Assembly (NCBI GenBank): GCA_037974965.1
Contig: JBBPFI010000003.1
Coordinates: 1,922,001 to 1,986,000, forward strand
Source: Dacryopinax spathularia
Lineage: Eukaryota; Basidiomycota; Dacrymycetes; Dacrymycetales; Dacrymycetaceae
Direction of reading: 5' to 3'
Length of the DNA: 64,000 nt
The translations under genes were made by a program, and so were the position numbers. The notes under the pieces were generated by a model. That model made no database searches. It saw only the letters and a list, made by a program, of their open reading frames with translations, and was not told the origin of the DNA. Every line of letters begins with the position of its first letter. The first letter of the stretch is position 1. This document shows positions 36,408 to 48,175 of the stretch, piece by piece.

Positions 36408-38978
36408 TTGACTTTCATCATGCTCTTCGACGTGTCGCGAGGAGATGAACTGCGGCCATGGCTGATATCGACACTCGAACCAATATGCGATGCCGACCCC
36501 GAAGTCCTCGCAGACTACGTTATCGCGCTCCTGCGCCATGACGGCGATGAGCAGCAACTTCGAGGCGTGTTCGTCTCCCAGCTCGAAGACTTCCTGGACC
36601 AAGAAGCGCCCGCCTTCGTGGACAAGCTCTTCGCTGAGCTCAATAGCCGGCGAATGATTGTTCGTCCCCAAGCGCCCGCCCAACCCGTACCTGGACCCAG
36701 TAACTCCAACCCGATAACCGCGCCGAGTCTCCCTACGCCGCCAGACGAAGGCATCCCAATACCGCTCGAAATGCTGGCTGGTCCTTCGTCTTCTGCTCAA
36801 GTGGGGCAGAAACGAGGTCGCGACTCAGATGATATGGATGTGGACCGCGGTCCGCCGAAGGGGCCGAGGATGGGCACTGGTCTGCAGGGGATCCAGCGAT
36901 ACGAGAGCAGAAATCAGAACGGACCTGGTGGGTTCCAGGGGCCAAATGGAGGGCCATTCAGAGGGCAGGGGCCGAGAGGTGGAAGAGGGCGAGGTCGCGG
37001 TGGGAGAGGAGGCTTCCCTGGCCCTGGTCTCGGTCCTGGCCGAGATGGACGGGAGCCGTGTCGCGACTTCCATGGTGCGTCTATCTGCTCAAGTACCCGA
37101 CTACAACAGCTAACAGTCACGTTCAGAGAGAGGGTTCTGCTCCAGAGGCATGCTGTGCCCTTTCTCGCACGGCGACGACATGGGCATGGTACCGCCCATG
37201 ATGCCATTCTTCATGCCAGGCATGATGCCCGGTATGCCCATGCCTGTCCCAGGTCCGAACGGGGAGATGCAATTCCCGATGATGCCGAATATGTTTGGGC
37301 CTGCTGGTCTGCCCGGACAACCTGGAGGCGGGAAGGACGGGGAATACGATCCGAGTCAGGCGCAGATGCCGATATCGCCTACTGGGATGGGGATGATGAG
37401 TGCCATGATGGGCGGAAGTAGCGAGGACCAAGATATGGATGGTGGCGACGGATCTGGAAGGGGACGCGGACGAGGCGGCTTCCGAGGAAGAGGCCGGGGG
37501 AGAGGTGGTCAACCCCATGGAGGCGGCTTCCGACCTAGCCCAGAGGACAAGACCCTCCTAGTCGAGAAGATTCCCACTGAGCACCTCTCACTCACTGCGA
37601 TCAACGAGCAGTTCAAGAAACACGGCACGATCACGAACATCGCCGTCGACGCTCGGGGCGCAAAGGCGATGGTCACATTCGCGACGCATGAGGAGGCCCA
37701 GCGGGCGCACCGTGATCCGGAACCGGTATTCGGCAGCCGGTTCGTTAAGGTGCTTTGGCATCGGCCGCTCGAGGGCAAGGGTACGATAGGCCAAGAGATG
37801 CTAGAGAAGAGCAAAGTGCTCGTGAACAACCTGAACAACCCGAAACCCCCAGCACCAGCCGCTCCTAAGCCTGCTACCCCTGCAGCAGGTCAAGACCCAG
37901 CTGCGGCCGCACTGGCAGCCCGGACGCAGTTGATCGAGAAACATCTCGCGGAGCAAAAGACGCTCATGGAGAAGTTCGAGAAGGCCTCCACGCCTGCGGA
38001 GAAGAAGGAGATCCTACAGCTGATCAAGAAGAATGATCAGGCGATGAAGGAACTCAAGGAGGCACCTTTGCCTGTCCCCGCTCCGAAGCCTGCCCCTGCC
38101 CCGGCTGCTCCTGCTCCTGTGAGTGGAGCTGGCGCGGGAGCTGGTTCGAGAGAGGCGCAGATGAAGGAGAGGTTGGATAAGGAGCTGGATTTGCAGAATA
38201 CGATGGATGAGATCAAATCGAATGGGGATGCGAATCCGGAACTACTTGCACAACTGCAACAGCTTCGTGAGGAGGTAAGCCGCTTCTGATAACTACTTTC
38301 ATTATCTAGGTACTGACTGTGAGATTCAGGCACGACAAGCCGGCGTCCCGCTCGACGCGAACGGTCGACCAATCGAGCAGCCCGCACCTACTTACACTCC
38401 CGGCTATTCCCGCCAATACGCACGTGGACGTGGGCGAGGCAGAGGCCGCGGTGGATGGCGTGGCGGTCCTCCGGTTTATCATCAGTCGATGAAGCTGGAT
38501 CTCCGACCAAAGAAGTTGATCGTCAAGGGCGTTATGCCAGGCGATGAGGACGCGCTCGCTGCAGTGAGGAATTTCTATGTGGTATGTATGGTGTCCATTC
38601 GCTACTGCGCAACGCTAATGCCCGATTGTCTTCTCTTAGGCTTCTGGCGGCATGGAATCCCTCGAGCCCCAGCCAGACGGGACGATCCACGTCAACTTCT
38701 TCAGCCGGAGCGCAGCAGAACTAGCAATGTCCAAAGGCTCCTCCATCCCCAACGCGGAGAACGTAACCGTCAGCTGGCCACCACCCGCTGCACCGCCAGC
38801 ATCTTCCCAGCCCGCATCATCCGCGCCAGGGTCGCAAGCCAGCCAGCCACAGCCAAATACGGAAGAGAGCCAGGAAGTGGAGCATCAGCTTGCTAGTGGA
38901 GCGCAGGAGTCGGCCGACCAGCAGCAAGGCGACGATGATCCCTGGGCGACGAGCCAGGATATTGTTGTCGATGAATGA
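36408..38978 (+). CDS. RBM26/27-type RNA-binding protein (PWI-like, CCCH zinc finger, two RRMs)
   Basis: A nuclear RNA-binding protein. RBM26/27 and fission yeast Rmn1 work with exosome-targeting (MTREC/PAXT-like) complexes in RNA turnover (family knowledge). Exons 36408-37074, 37127-38274, 38330-38581 and 38640-38978 give about 801 residues. An N-terminal PWI-like helical domain (RPWLISTLEPICDADPEVLADYVIALL) is followed by a Gly/Arg-rich stretch. The CCCH finger is created by splicing across 37074/37127: C-x8-C-x5-C-x3-H in CRDFHERGFCSRGMLCPFSH. Then come a Met/Pro/Gly-rich region, a second RGG stretch, RRM1 (KTLLVEKIPTEHLS ... RFVKVLWHRP), a coiled coil of Lys/Glu (about residues 495-560), another RGRGRGRGR run, and a degenerate RRM2 (KKLIVKGVMPGDED). 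The C-terminus is acidic. Confidence 0.9.
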
Positions 38979-39425
38979 TTGCAGTGTCTACCATGGTGGG
39001 CTGAGCGAGAAGAAGCGAATAGTGTATATTGAACCATGTATTGCGCGACGCAGCGGACGGGCACCGTGACTGTTGAATACATCCATTGAGTCCGAGCCAC
39101 TTGCAAGCTTGGACCAAAACCCTCATTTCGCACAAAAGAGCGCCGCATAGTCCTTTGTGCTCGATCGAACAAAAGCAACCACAGACGAAAGGCGGGAATG
39201 CGGCGACGCCGCACTGATTTCACGTTCCCGCAGCCCTGATGAGACGAGAAAACTGACCAATAGCGTAAATCCCTCGGCGCGCGGCAGCCATGCGGCCCTT
39301 GCCGCATCCACAAAATGCCTCAATGAATTCTCCCGCTTCTTTCCCCCTGTCACACACGCATCAGCGGTGCGGCGTCGCCGCATGATGGAATGCGCGATTT
39401 TTTGTTTGGCTGGGCGAAGGAGGGG
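38979..39425. other. Intergenic downstream of the RBM26/27-like gene
   Basis: It holds the 3' UTR of the upstream gene. Nothing else is seen. Confidence 0.4.
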
Positions 39426-39432
39426 TATATAA
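39426..39432 (+). promoter_or_regulatory. TATA box of orphan locus 1
   Basis: TATATAA is followed by a pyrimidine-rich leader (about 39,478-39,545), the usual layout of a strong fungal core promoter. No recognised gene follows it. Confidence 0.5.
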
Positions 39433-41386
39433 GACGCTGGGTTTTGTGCGATGGGGGCGGGGATATGGGTTGAGGCTTTTTCCCTCCTTCCACTGCTCAG
39501 TGCTATCCCTCGCCCCCGTTCGACTCTCCCCTTCCCTGGTCCCTCCCTTGGGTAATGGTAGCTTGTTTGACTAGTCACTCGAACTTGGCGCTCTGCTATA
39601 TGTCTGGTCTTGCTTGGTCTTGGTTCTTATCTTTGCTTAACTCGGTCTTCCCCCTTGCACGGCTCTTCTATGTCCGGCCCTCTTTTTTTCTGAGGCTTCG
39701 CCCGTCTGTCTGCACGGTCAACCTGGATGAAGTCGATGGACTTTATGAAGACTTGGATCCTGCTTGACTTGTCTGCTTGCTTCCTTCTCCTCCTGGACTC
39801 ATCACTCGGGCGTCATCAATGACGGCCTATACTACATACCCAACCAAGCACCTCCTAACTGTCAGCCGTCCTCATGGTCCTCGGTCTCCGTCTACCATCC
39901 AGGTCGTCGCCTCCTTCCCTTGTCCATCCTACCCCCTCTATGCCTCACCACCGCCGCCCTCATCACCCCTCACCCATGCTCGTCGACATCAAAGCCCCTC
40001 TAGCCGGCCCTAATCAACCCCCATCCAACTTCACCCTCCCCACCGGCCCGCCCAACCCGACGGGATCCGCCTCCGTCGTCGTCGCCCCCGATCATCCCGT
40101 CGTCACATCATCTGTGCGGTGTCGCCTCATGGCAGCGGTCGTACGTCGCCGAGAGATCGTTCCACCCTCTTGGTCACGAAGGGTCTGGTAGCATGTACTA
40201 CTCGTCGGCGGCCGTCGGAGGACGGCCTGTTCTTGGCCACATTCTTGGCAAGAATGTGATCGTATTCTCTATCGTCGTCGCATGCTCTCAGACTGGTATG
40301 GATGTCCGTTTGAAAGCCTCATGTTCTTGAAACATGCACCTTTCGGGTGACTTCCCAAAGTTGGCGAGGATGCATCGGGCTGTCACATCCCTTCACTGCA
40401 ATTCTTTTGGACTTTAACCCATGAGGCAATGTTTCAACGTAATCAAGGGAGCAAGATGCGCCCATGTCGATTTTCAGCGTCGAGGGGTCGTTCGACATGG
40501 CGAGTCCTCGGACGCGGAATGAAGATGCCATGCATGCAATTCCTGGTTAATCACCCATGGCGTGATCTCAAACAGTCAAGAGAGGGCTATCGAACGAGGG
40601 ATCCCTTGCGACGCCCTCTCCACTTGCCGGGACTGCGGAAGGCCATTTTCAAATCACATCACATTCCGTCTCTTTCCGTCAGAAAGTGGTCCCATCCACC
40701 TGGTTTGGGTATGGAAGACCCCTTGGGACGCCTCCCTGCCCCGGGTACGCAAATGAACGAAACAAATCCCGTTGCATGAGCGAGAAATGTGCCCGCTCGA
40801 AGAGCCGCTCCAGAACCCCATTCATGGGTAGTTCCAGCGACTCCTCAAGCGACTCCTCGGCACCAAACGAGCATGAGTACTGCAGCATGCATGTGGGGGG
40901 AAATGTCCTTGTATCGGTGGAGACTTCGGTCGAATATCTTCGAGCGAAGTCTGCGGCGACAAGGGGCTGTGAGTTCACGCCTGGTTGCGTTACGACAAGT
41001 GTGAGTGAAAACGGCTCTCTGGTGGGGGCTTGCCTGTTCCTTGTTTATTCCTCGGAAGACTTGGGACTGTGCGACTTTTGAGTAACTGAAGGGGGTTGCA
41101 AGCATGAGTAAGGTCAACGTCGACGTTTCCTGTCTGATTGGGTGGCGCCCGGCGGAAGGCAATGCTTGTGGAACAATGACGATAGGGAGCGACTTGACAA
41201 AGCCCAGGAAGGGGTGCAACACCCGCCTGACAAGTCATACTGTAAAACCAGAACAAACAATAAATTTCCTAATATTCGGCAAGACAACAACGGCTCGAGA
41301 AGAGAGGCGTCCTCGGAAGATTACAACCCCTTCTCCTTCTCCTCCCAAACACGCCCTGCCTCCCACCGCATCTCCCTCCAAGCAAG
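39433..41386 (+). other. Orphan locus 1: possible transcription unit of unknown product
   Basis: About 1.9 kb after a TATA box and CT-rich leader. Short frames are open, for example AGPNQPPSNFTLPTGPPNP at about 40,000-40,055 and a Ser-rich frame with SSSDSSSDSSAPNEHEYC near 40,825-40,885, but no start-to-stop model can be defended. Two blocks, 40004-40021 and 40717-40734, recur at 45236-45253 and 45865-45882 in the same order and strand, each after a TATA box. A third, looser copy of the second block lies at about 40600-40617. This could be a spliced gene for a small protein or a noncoding RNA. Confidence 0.35.
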
Positions 41387-42316
41387 TCAGACGCTCATCC
41401 CCAGCGCAGCCGCCACACCCAACAGCACCGCCAGGCCAGCACCCATCGACCCTGCCATGAGGGAAAGAGCGCCTGACGAGCCTGAGGAGCCGGACGAGCC
41501 CGTGCTGTTTGACCCGGAACCGGTCGAGTTCCCGGAGGATGAGGAGGTCGAGGTGGAGTTCTTGCACGTTACGTTGGAGGGGACGGTGTAGTTCGTGATC
41601 AGCACCACGTCGGCGCACTATAGTTCACCAGTATCAGCACCAGCACAGAACGAAGAGCAGTACCACGAAGAAGAAGGGAGAGGGAGAGAGGGTAACAGGA
41701 GAGGTAGACATACGTCATACAGCGCCCCATCACCACCATTAAAGTACACCTGAATAGTCGCGTTCGTCCCGTTCGCCACTTGAAGTCCAACGTTCTCAGC
41801 ATCGACAGGGACACAGAGCTCGCCCTGGTAGTTCATCGTGAATGTCGGCACGAGCGGGCTCTGCTCTCTTTCGTAAGCTGTTGTTCCTATCAGGGGAGGG
41901 GGGGACGTACGATAGCGGTGCCATTGCTCGTCTGGTTGAACTGGGCGAAAGTGGTCGGGTCGTTGTCGAAGCTATTCATCGCAATCTGTCAGCTCCTTGC
42001 GCTGGGGAAGGGGGGGGGGCGCACCTGATGACAATCTCGACCGTTGCAGACGGGTGCTCGGAGGTGATGTCGACTACGCCAGAGTCAAGCGGGAAGGGAG
42101 AGCGGGCTCCGGTGGGGTAGGAGGAGCAGAATGACGTCTCTTTTTGCTGTGACGTGGGGTTAGTATGGCCAGAACTAGTGGGAGAAGGGGAGGCAGGGGG
42201 AAGGGGGAGGAGGGACGTACGGCGACGAATGGGCCGCGGGGAGGGGGGTAGTTGAGGTGGAAGTGGGCGAGCGCTGGGGCTGCGGCGAGAAGGAGGAGGG
42301 CAGCGGTGGAGAACAT
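41387..42316 (-). CDS. X325/BIM1-like copper-binding GPI-anchored protein 1
   Basis: A cell-surface copper-binding protein of the LPMO-like X325 (BIM1/CBI1) family; in Cryptococcus the family helps the CTR transporter take up copper. Exons 42221-42316, 42025-42146, 41911-41971, 41714-41860 and 41387-41617 give about 218 residues. A signal peptide ends in PALA and exposes an N-terminal His (HFHLNYPPPRG), the histidine-brace start of the family. QKETSFCSSYPTGARSPFPL, EHPSATVEI (candidate second copper ligand His) and FNGGDGALYD follow. Cysteines are spaced as in its paralogue. A Ser/Gly/Asn-rich stalk and a hydrophobic C-terminus form a GPI signal. It lies about 4 kb from a CTR gene and has a close paralogue at 50,622-51,480. 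Confidence 0.9.
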
Positions 42317-42403
42317 CTCTGCGGCTTTCGGCTCTTCAAACTTTTGGAATGGTCGGGGAGGTGGGAAAGGCTTGAAGAGATGAGAGTCGGGAGGTGTTGA
42401 GGG

Positions 42404-42410
42404 TTATATA
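42404..42410 (-). promoter_or_regulatory. TATA box of X325/BIM1-like gene 1
   Basis: TATATAA (minus strand) lies about 90 bp upstream of the ATG at 42316. Confidence 0.55.
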
Positions 42411-43350
42411 CCGAGAATGAGGAGTGGGGGATTGAATACCGTCCTTAGTGATACACAAGAACACTTGAAGTCCTAACCGGATGGTGCCTGGCTTCCCTTC
42501 CCTTCCCAAAGACGACGGACTGTCGCAAACGGCCGAACGCGGTGCACCGAATGCGGGTCCACGATCTAATCGCGATACTGCGAGAAGACAAGGGAAGCCA
42601 CCGAGGGAACGGAAGTAACGGAAGCAGGTTTGGGTCCGGGAGATGGAGGGACCCCGGGAGCGCTTGATGGAGGGCCGGAACTTTTGGGATTTTTTGGAGG
42701 AATACAGCCTTGGGGCTTCTGGTGGGCTTCTTGGCGTCCGGCGTGTGTTGCAGGATGCCAGGGATCTGACCAACAGAACTAGTGAACCCAGCAATGCACT
42801 GCTTGTCGCACTCAACTGAGCATGGGTACGCTCAACCTAACTTGGTGAGGCACACCCAGAACTCAATCAGACCGACTACTGGAGAAGCAGAACTTGATGC
42901 GAGCTACGGGTTCATCGATGTTCTGCCCGAGGTACCTCATCCTTGATGTTCGTTCTGTTACGCAGAAATATAATTAGGATTGCTACGTGAGCAGATCGAG
43001 GCCTGCGATATGCACTCCCGCGAAGACAGAGCGAGCTATCTGAACAAGATGGAGTTCAGCTCGGAATCGCCAGGAACAAACAGAGGAATCTGTATCTCCC
43101 TTCCTCACATCGAAAACGCCAGCCTGAGATTCAGAGCTAGAAACCCAACCCTTTGAGGAGCATGCTTATTATATTTGCAATGCATAGTGACACCGGACCT
43201 TGCGCAAGAGTCTCCGAACTGGACCACACCCTGGTATCTTCTTCAGAGACCGGACCTCGTATACACCGTTCTTTCCTCCCCACTTCAACTTTCTGCTAGT
43301 GTAGCATTCCCATGAGGTTCGTCTAAAATCTCGGCGGCATCCCGACGGGC
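42411..43350. other. Intergenic upstream of X325/BIM1-like gene 1
   Basis: About 0.9 kb of upstream DNA, the likely place for copper-responsive control of the minus-strand gene. I see no gene and no clear copper element. Confidence 0.4.
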
Positions 43351-43354
43351 ATTG

Positions 43355-43565
43355 GAGCAGCCGCGATCGCCCCCGTCAGGCAAACGGTCAATTCCAAGCT
43401 CGGATTAGATTCGCAGATCATTGTTGACAATCGAGTCGAATAAGATATCCATAATAACATAGATGTTTTTGCGCGGATTGTTTTCTCGAGTCGTCGTCCA
43501 CCAGTCAGAGATGTTCCAAACGTCAGTCCCCCACCCGACCACAATCCCTTGCCTCGCCAAAGAAC
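43355..43565 (-). pseudogene. Degenerate reading frame of unknown family
   Basis: The minus strand just after the rhodanese stop reads GWGTDVWNISDWWTT, NPRKNIYVIMDILFDS and IVNNDLRI, then a TAA, and continues in the same frame as SELGIDRLPDGGDRG. The amino-acid composition is protein-like, but there is no start and one in-frame stop. It may be a gene remnant or a poorly resolved exon. I do not recognise the family. Confidence 0.3.
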
Positions 43566-43568
43566 CTC

Positions 43569-44178
43569 TCAATTATCTTTCCCCCTCTCCTGCTCCTTCG
43601 CCGTCCAATCCAACCAGCTCCCATCATAGTTCATAACCCCCTTCCACCCGCTCCTAACCGCAAGATCACAAGCAGTCAAGCTCCTCTTCCCGCTCCTGCA
43701 ATAAAACACCACTTTCTTCTCCTCCGTGTTGCCCGGCTTGGGGAAGCCGAATTTCTGCTCGAATTCGTGCGCGGGGAGAGTGAGCGCACTGGGGAGCTGC
43801 GAGAGGGGGAGGGCGACGGAGGAGGGGATCGAGCCTTGGGCGATCTCGTCCGGCTCGCGGACGTCGACTAGGACGACGTCCTGCCGCATCTCTCTTTAGC
43901 TACACTGCCGGCTTTGGAGTGGAGGGAAAGGGGAAGGGGTGACGAACCTCGCTAGGCTGCTGAGTCCATTTCTTCACTTGGTCATACGTCACACTAGGAT
44001 GATTCCAGTGCTCAGCAGCGATTGAGCCTTCCGCCTTGGGCCCCGTACCCGGGCGTGGGATTTGCTCGTTCGCCCGACGCAAGGAGGTGGAGAGAGCCCG
44101 GCTTTGGCGGGGGAGGATGCGGACCACTGGTGGGACCGTCCGCGGCATGCGTGTGAGCAGAGTGCGAGCGCGGTACAT
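43569..44178 (-). CDS. Mitochondrial rhodanese-domain sulfurtransferase
   Basis: A single-domain rhodanese that transfers sulfane sulfur from thiosulfate or a persulfide to a thiol acceptor. Exons 43948-44178 and 43569-43889 give about 183 residues. The N-terminus (MYRARTLLTRMPRTVPPVVRI) is Arg-rich with no acid, a matrix-targeting signal. The domain has VTYDQVKKW, VVLVDVREPDEIAQGSIP (the conserved DVRxPxE) and the active-site loop VVFYCRSGKRS with the catalytic Cys. It ends in GWKGVMNYDGSWLDWT, typical of the family. The start at 44178 is preferred over an upstream in-frame Met because it begins the presequence. It sits inside the copper gene cluster; a link through sulfur or copper chemistry is speculative. 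Confidence 0.88.
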
Positions 44179-44563
44179 TGTCGGTTTCTTTGCTGCGAAT
44201 GACCAGTAAGAACGCAAGTGATAGTGACTGCGATGGTCGTGCGGTCTGTTAGAGATTGAGCTGCTGGAAGAGGGTCGTGCGCGAATTACCAGCTCTGCGG
44301 AGCACGTCATCCCATCCCCTGGCCAATCAGCCTCACCCCTGAGGAAGAACGGCCGATCCTCGGCTTCGACAGCTTCCGTCTCCCTTTCCCTGGCATTTCC
44401 AGCACATTTCCCTTCCTTGGGACTCTGGTCAGCCAACCGCATAAACCCCTCATATCCGCACGGAAGCACCTAAAATGCCTCATCACACACCGGCTGATCC
44501 TCCCCCCTTACACACAGCAGAGCGGCAGAAATCGCGCATCTCAGCGCGGAGGGTGAACGGGCA

Positions 44564-44570
44564 TATAAAA
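44564..44570 (+). promoter_or_regulatory. TATA box of orphan locus 2
   Basis: TATAAAA is followed by a CT-rich leader at about 44,625-44,700, as at orphan locus 1. Confidence 0.5.
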
Positions 44571-46300
44571 CCCCTCCCCACTTCGTGCAGGGCGCAGCGA
44601 AAGGAAAACGCCCCGCTTGTCATTCGCCCATCGTCTTCCCTTCATCCCTCTCCTCTCCCTACCCTGCCTTCTCCCTTCCTTCCTTCTCTGTTATCTCTCG
44701 CTATGGGCTTCTTTGGCTCTTGAGAGATGGGGATGCTGCGCCTGGCTGTGCTCCATGGGAGACAAGGCGCATATATGGCTCCCCTCATCCCGCCTGTCAA
44801 CGATTGACACCTCTCTATCGCCCTTGATGGCGGCTTCACCTGATCATCCATCATCGTCCCTCGCCGACCCCTCTCCCCTCATCCCGAAACCATCCACCAT
44901 ATATATCCACCCGGCTGCTTATCTCCGCTTCCCCTCCTGATGGCGTGCTTCTCTCTACACCTGGCTCTTCTCCCCCTCTGGTACGAGGCACGACCCGCCT
45001 TTGCCGACGCTCTCCCCGGTCAGCTTTGGATATCCTCCATGAAAGCGAGAAGGGGTTGAGTGCCTGGCATGGGCTGGTCGTCGCCTACCGCTCTCCGTCT
45101 AAGCTCAAGACACGCTGGCATTGACTGTCTACCACTGCTACCTACTGCCACCACCTGGTCACCCCCTCCTGGCCGCCTTCTATCCTCAGCATCTCAAGGC
45201 AAGCAAGATCACCGCACATCCTCAAGCACGCAAGACCGGCCCTAATCAACCCCTCTCCCCCTTCAGCTCATCGTCGATGGTCCGTGCCCACTCCAATCCG
45301 CCTCCTTCCGCCTCCGCCAGCTTCCGTCCTCCTCAGCGTCCTCAGCGTCCTTCGGGAGTTCGCATACGTTCTTGGGATACGTCAGCGGGCCGGCTTGTCT
45401 TGCGTCAATGAATCTTGGAGAATGTGGGAATTGCCCGATGGGCGGATGAAATGTCTGCATGGTTGGGAAGAGTCTGGTGATCGGCGACCGTTTTGGAGAA
45501 GGAGGGTTCTGAACGGCTCCTTCCAGTTTCCCATTCTCTATGCATCAAGCACAGTATGGCGCCATCTCCCGCTCGTGCTCCGTTTGGCAACCCGCCCTCC
45601 TCTGGCACAAGCCGATCAGGCTGTTGAGGAACACGAAGCACCGCGACTGTATTGCATTCTGTTGAAGGCTATCTAATCTGTTGGTACTTGCCAGATGGAG
45701 AACGCCGTGGCGTGCCATGGACTCGGGCTCCTTCAGGTTCTCAGGCACATGCCCCTCCCTATACGGTAATGGCACGACATTACGAAGGTGGACGAAGAGC
45801 TCCACAAGCGGAGCGGAGCGATGGGTGACGGCAAGACCGGCTTGGGTCGATCATCCTCTCCAAGGACCCCTTGTGACGCCTCTTTCCTGCTTTCACTCGC
45901 GAGTCTGCGAAATTCCTTGCTTTGCCAAAACTGCGAAACTCAACACCGGACAAAAGCGATTATCAAGATCTTATCTCCCCCATCATGACCGGCCAACTCC
46001 GGGCGCCTAACATATATGGCCAAGTAAGAGGCCGGAGCGCCGGCACACTTCCCGGCCCAATTCGGCGAAAGGCGAGTGAAGAGTGAAGAAGGGTTCGGCA
46101 CCGCGCGCGAGGGCTTTGGACGGAGGCAAAAGACGGGAAGAAATTGGAATGCGGTGATCGTGGGCGGAGGTATATCTTGTCTCCGAGCATTGGGAGGTAG
46201 TGGATTGATTACGAGTGCCCCGACGACTGGCGACTGGGAGGGTGAGACCTCCTCGGGCGAGTGCTGTGCTCTTGTATCTTTCGTCTCTCTCTGCCGCTCT
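44571..46300 (+). other. Orphan locus 2: possible paralogue of orphan locus 1
   Basis: About 1.5 kb between the divergent rhodanese and CTR genes. It shares an exact 18-bp block (45236-45253) and a 17/18 block (45865-45882) with orphan locus 1, in the same order. In one frame the second block reads RTPCDAS and is followed 18 residues later by LCQNCETQ; at locus 1 the loose copy reads GIPCDALSTCRDCG. If coding, this suggests a small protein with Cys and CxxC. No complete reading frame is visible, so it may equally be a noncoding RNA. Confidence 0.35.
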
Positions 46301-46377
46301 GTCCCGTGCGATCGTTTGGGAGTCTACGTTACTTAGGTGCGCTATAGTCCTCTCTCCGTTGAGTACCTTCACTCACC

Positions 46378-46385
46378 TTTGCTCG
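46378..46385 (+). promoter_or_regulatory. Candidate copper-response element upstream of CTR
   Basis: TTTGCTCG, 73-80 bp upstream of the CTR ATG, fits the yeast Mac1 site TTTGC(T/G)C(A/G). The same 8-mer also occurs inside the rhodanese coding sequence (44061-44068), so chance is possible. Confidence 0.3.
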
Positions 46386-46457
46386 CTCAGTCCCACCAAC
46401 CAACCACTCATACCCGCCCTTGCACTACCCAGCTCAGCGAGCAAAGAACAAGCAAAG

Positions 46458-47182
46458 ATGGACATGGACGACATGCCCGGCATGGACATGGACGGCACGA
46501 CCACCACCATGGGCACAATGGGGATGATGCTCGGCTTCCACGCTATGCCCTTCGACCAACTCTGGTTCTCGGGCTGGACACCGCTCACGAACGGGGCGAT
46601 GGTTGGGGCTTGTGTGGGGATCTTCTTGCTTGCGATTGTTGATCGGTGGGTGGCCGCGATTAGGGGGTTGTGTGAGGTTTGGTGGAAGATGAGGTGAGTC
46701 GCTTTGCTTCCCTGCTCTGTACCGAGAGCAGCCAGCTGATAAGGACCTGCAGGACCGATGCTATACTGGCTAGGAAATATGCAAATTCCGCCTCCTCCGT
46801 CCTCCCCATCGTCGGCTCCCAACCAACAAACAACGAAAAGAAATCCGCCTCAGCCTCCGAAGTGGACGTCGAAGACTGCTGTTCCCCCAGCACGCCCAGC
46901 GTGCCCATCCCCGCCCTCTCCTACCGCCCCCTCCCGCCCCCCTTCCCCACCCGCCTATCAGCGATCGACAGGCTCATACCGCCCTTCATATTCTCGCACG
47001 ACGTCCCGCGCGGCGTGCTCCAAGTTGCGCAGGCCGCACTGGGGTATGCGTTGATGTTGGCGTTTATGACGATGAATTGGGGATATTGTTTGTCTGTGCT
47101 GGCGGGGTTGGGGGTTGGGGAGGTGTTGTTTGGGAGGTATGCGAATCATGGTGGGCAGCATGGGATGACTGGGAGTGCTTAG
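46458..47182 (+). CDS. CTR-family high-affinity copper transporter
   Basis: A trimeric plasma-membrane (or vacuolar) Cu(I) importer. Exons 46458-46693 and 46753-47182 give 221 residues. The extracellular N-terminus is Met-rich (MDMDDMPGMDMDG, then MGTMGMMLGFHAM), the copper-capturing Mets motifs. TM1 follows (GAMVGACVGIFLLAIVDRW). A cytosolic loop of about 100 residues contains EDCCSPS, a Cys pair that might hold copper. TM2 has the copper-selective MxxxM (LMLAFMTMNWGY) and TM3 the packing GxxxG (LGVGEVLFG). The C-terminus ends in YANHGGQHGMTGSA with two His. The length fits small fungal CTRs. It is flanked by orphan locus 2 and the FRE-type reductase on the same strand. Confidence 0.95.
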
Positions 47183-48175
47183 GCTGCTTGGCTGCTGGTC
47201 GCCCATGGGTGGATGTTGTGTAGGATGTTGTAGTGGGTTGGGGATGTGTATCTGTTTACGTTTTATTATGAGAGGAATGTACAACTATGTTAAACTGTGA
47301 ACTGTGCGACGACGCTGCCTGCTGCGAATTGCGCATCTGCTCTGTCCGTTGTTCCCCCCCAATCTCTCCAGCTCATCCTACGTGTCGCAGGCCGCGCTAT
47401 CTCCCCTGCAGAGGAATTGGGCAGTGGAATGAGTATCTAGAGCTCGTGCATGCCTGCCCAGGCCCAGCAGGCTCTCACACACGACAGGAGGGGCAGATTA
47501 TTCATGCCCGCAATCCCCAATTCTATCCCAATATCCAGGAAGTCCCCCTGATCGAGATATGCCAAATGACCACCTCCCTCACCACCCGGTCGCCACAAGC
47601 CGACTCAGACTCCATCAATCCATTCCCCAAATCGGCAGTCGTCCCCAAAATCTGCTTCCGCTAAAACCGGAGTGTCCGGGGTCTGATCCACCCTTACAAA
47701 GGCACGCACAGCCCTCGTTCCGTTGTCTTCCCTCCGTCATCCTTTTTCGCCACAGCTTCTCACTCTCGCAACCCCGGTCCGGAACTATTATAGGCACTTG
47801 TTCTCGTATCTGTGCGGCTGCGCTCGCTCCTCCTCCTTCCTTCCGTCAGGACCATCATATCGGGCACGCACAAGCTTCTCCGTGTGCATCTCGGCGACAC
47901 TGCAAGGATAGGAAGTGCTCTCGGGGGCCTACTTGGATCCTTGCAAGTCTCAAGCTCATTCACTCCTCACCTCGCTGATCGACGCCGGCACGTTCCGCGG
48001 AGCCTGACTTTCCCTTCCCTCGGCTGAGTGGGGGATCGGGGCGTGACCAGGACTGCGGATATCTTGAGCCAAAAGGCCCCTTCTTATTCCCCTGGACTTG
48101 GGAACCCATCAGTAGTAGTTCTCTCTCTCCTCTGTGCTTGTGAGGGCTTGGACGGTTCTGTACTACTGGACGACA
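47183..48175. other. Intergenic between CTR and the FRE-type reductase
   Basis: About 1 kb containing the CTR 3' UTR and the reductase promoter. A TATA-like ATTATAG lies near 47,787. No gene is supported. Confidence 0.45.

Noticed and set aside
44061-44068. A second TTTGCTCG copper-element match
   Set aside because: It lies inside the rhodanese coding exon, so it is probably chance; it also lowers the weight of the CTR upstream match.
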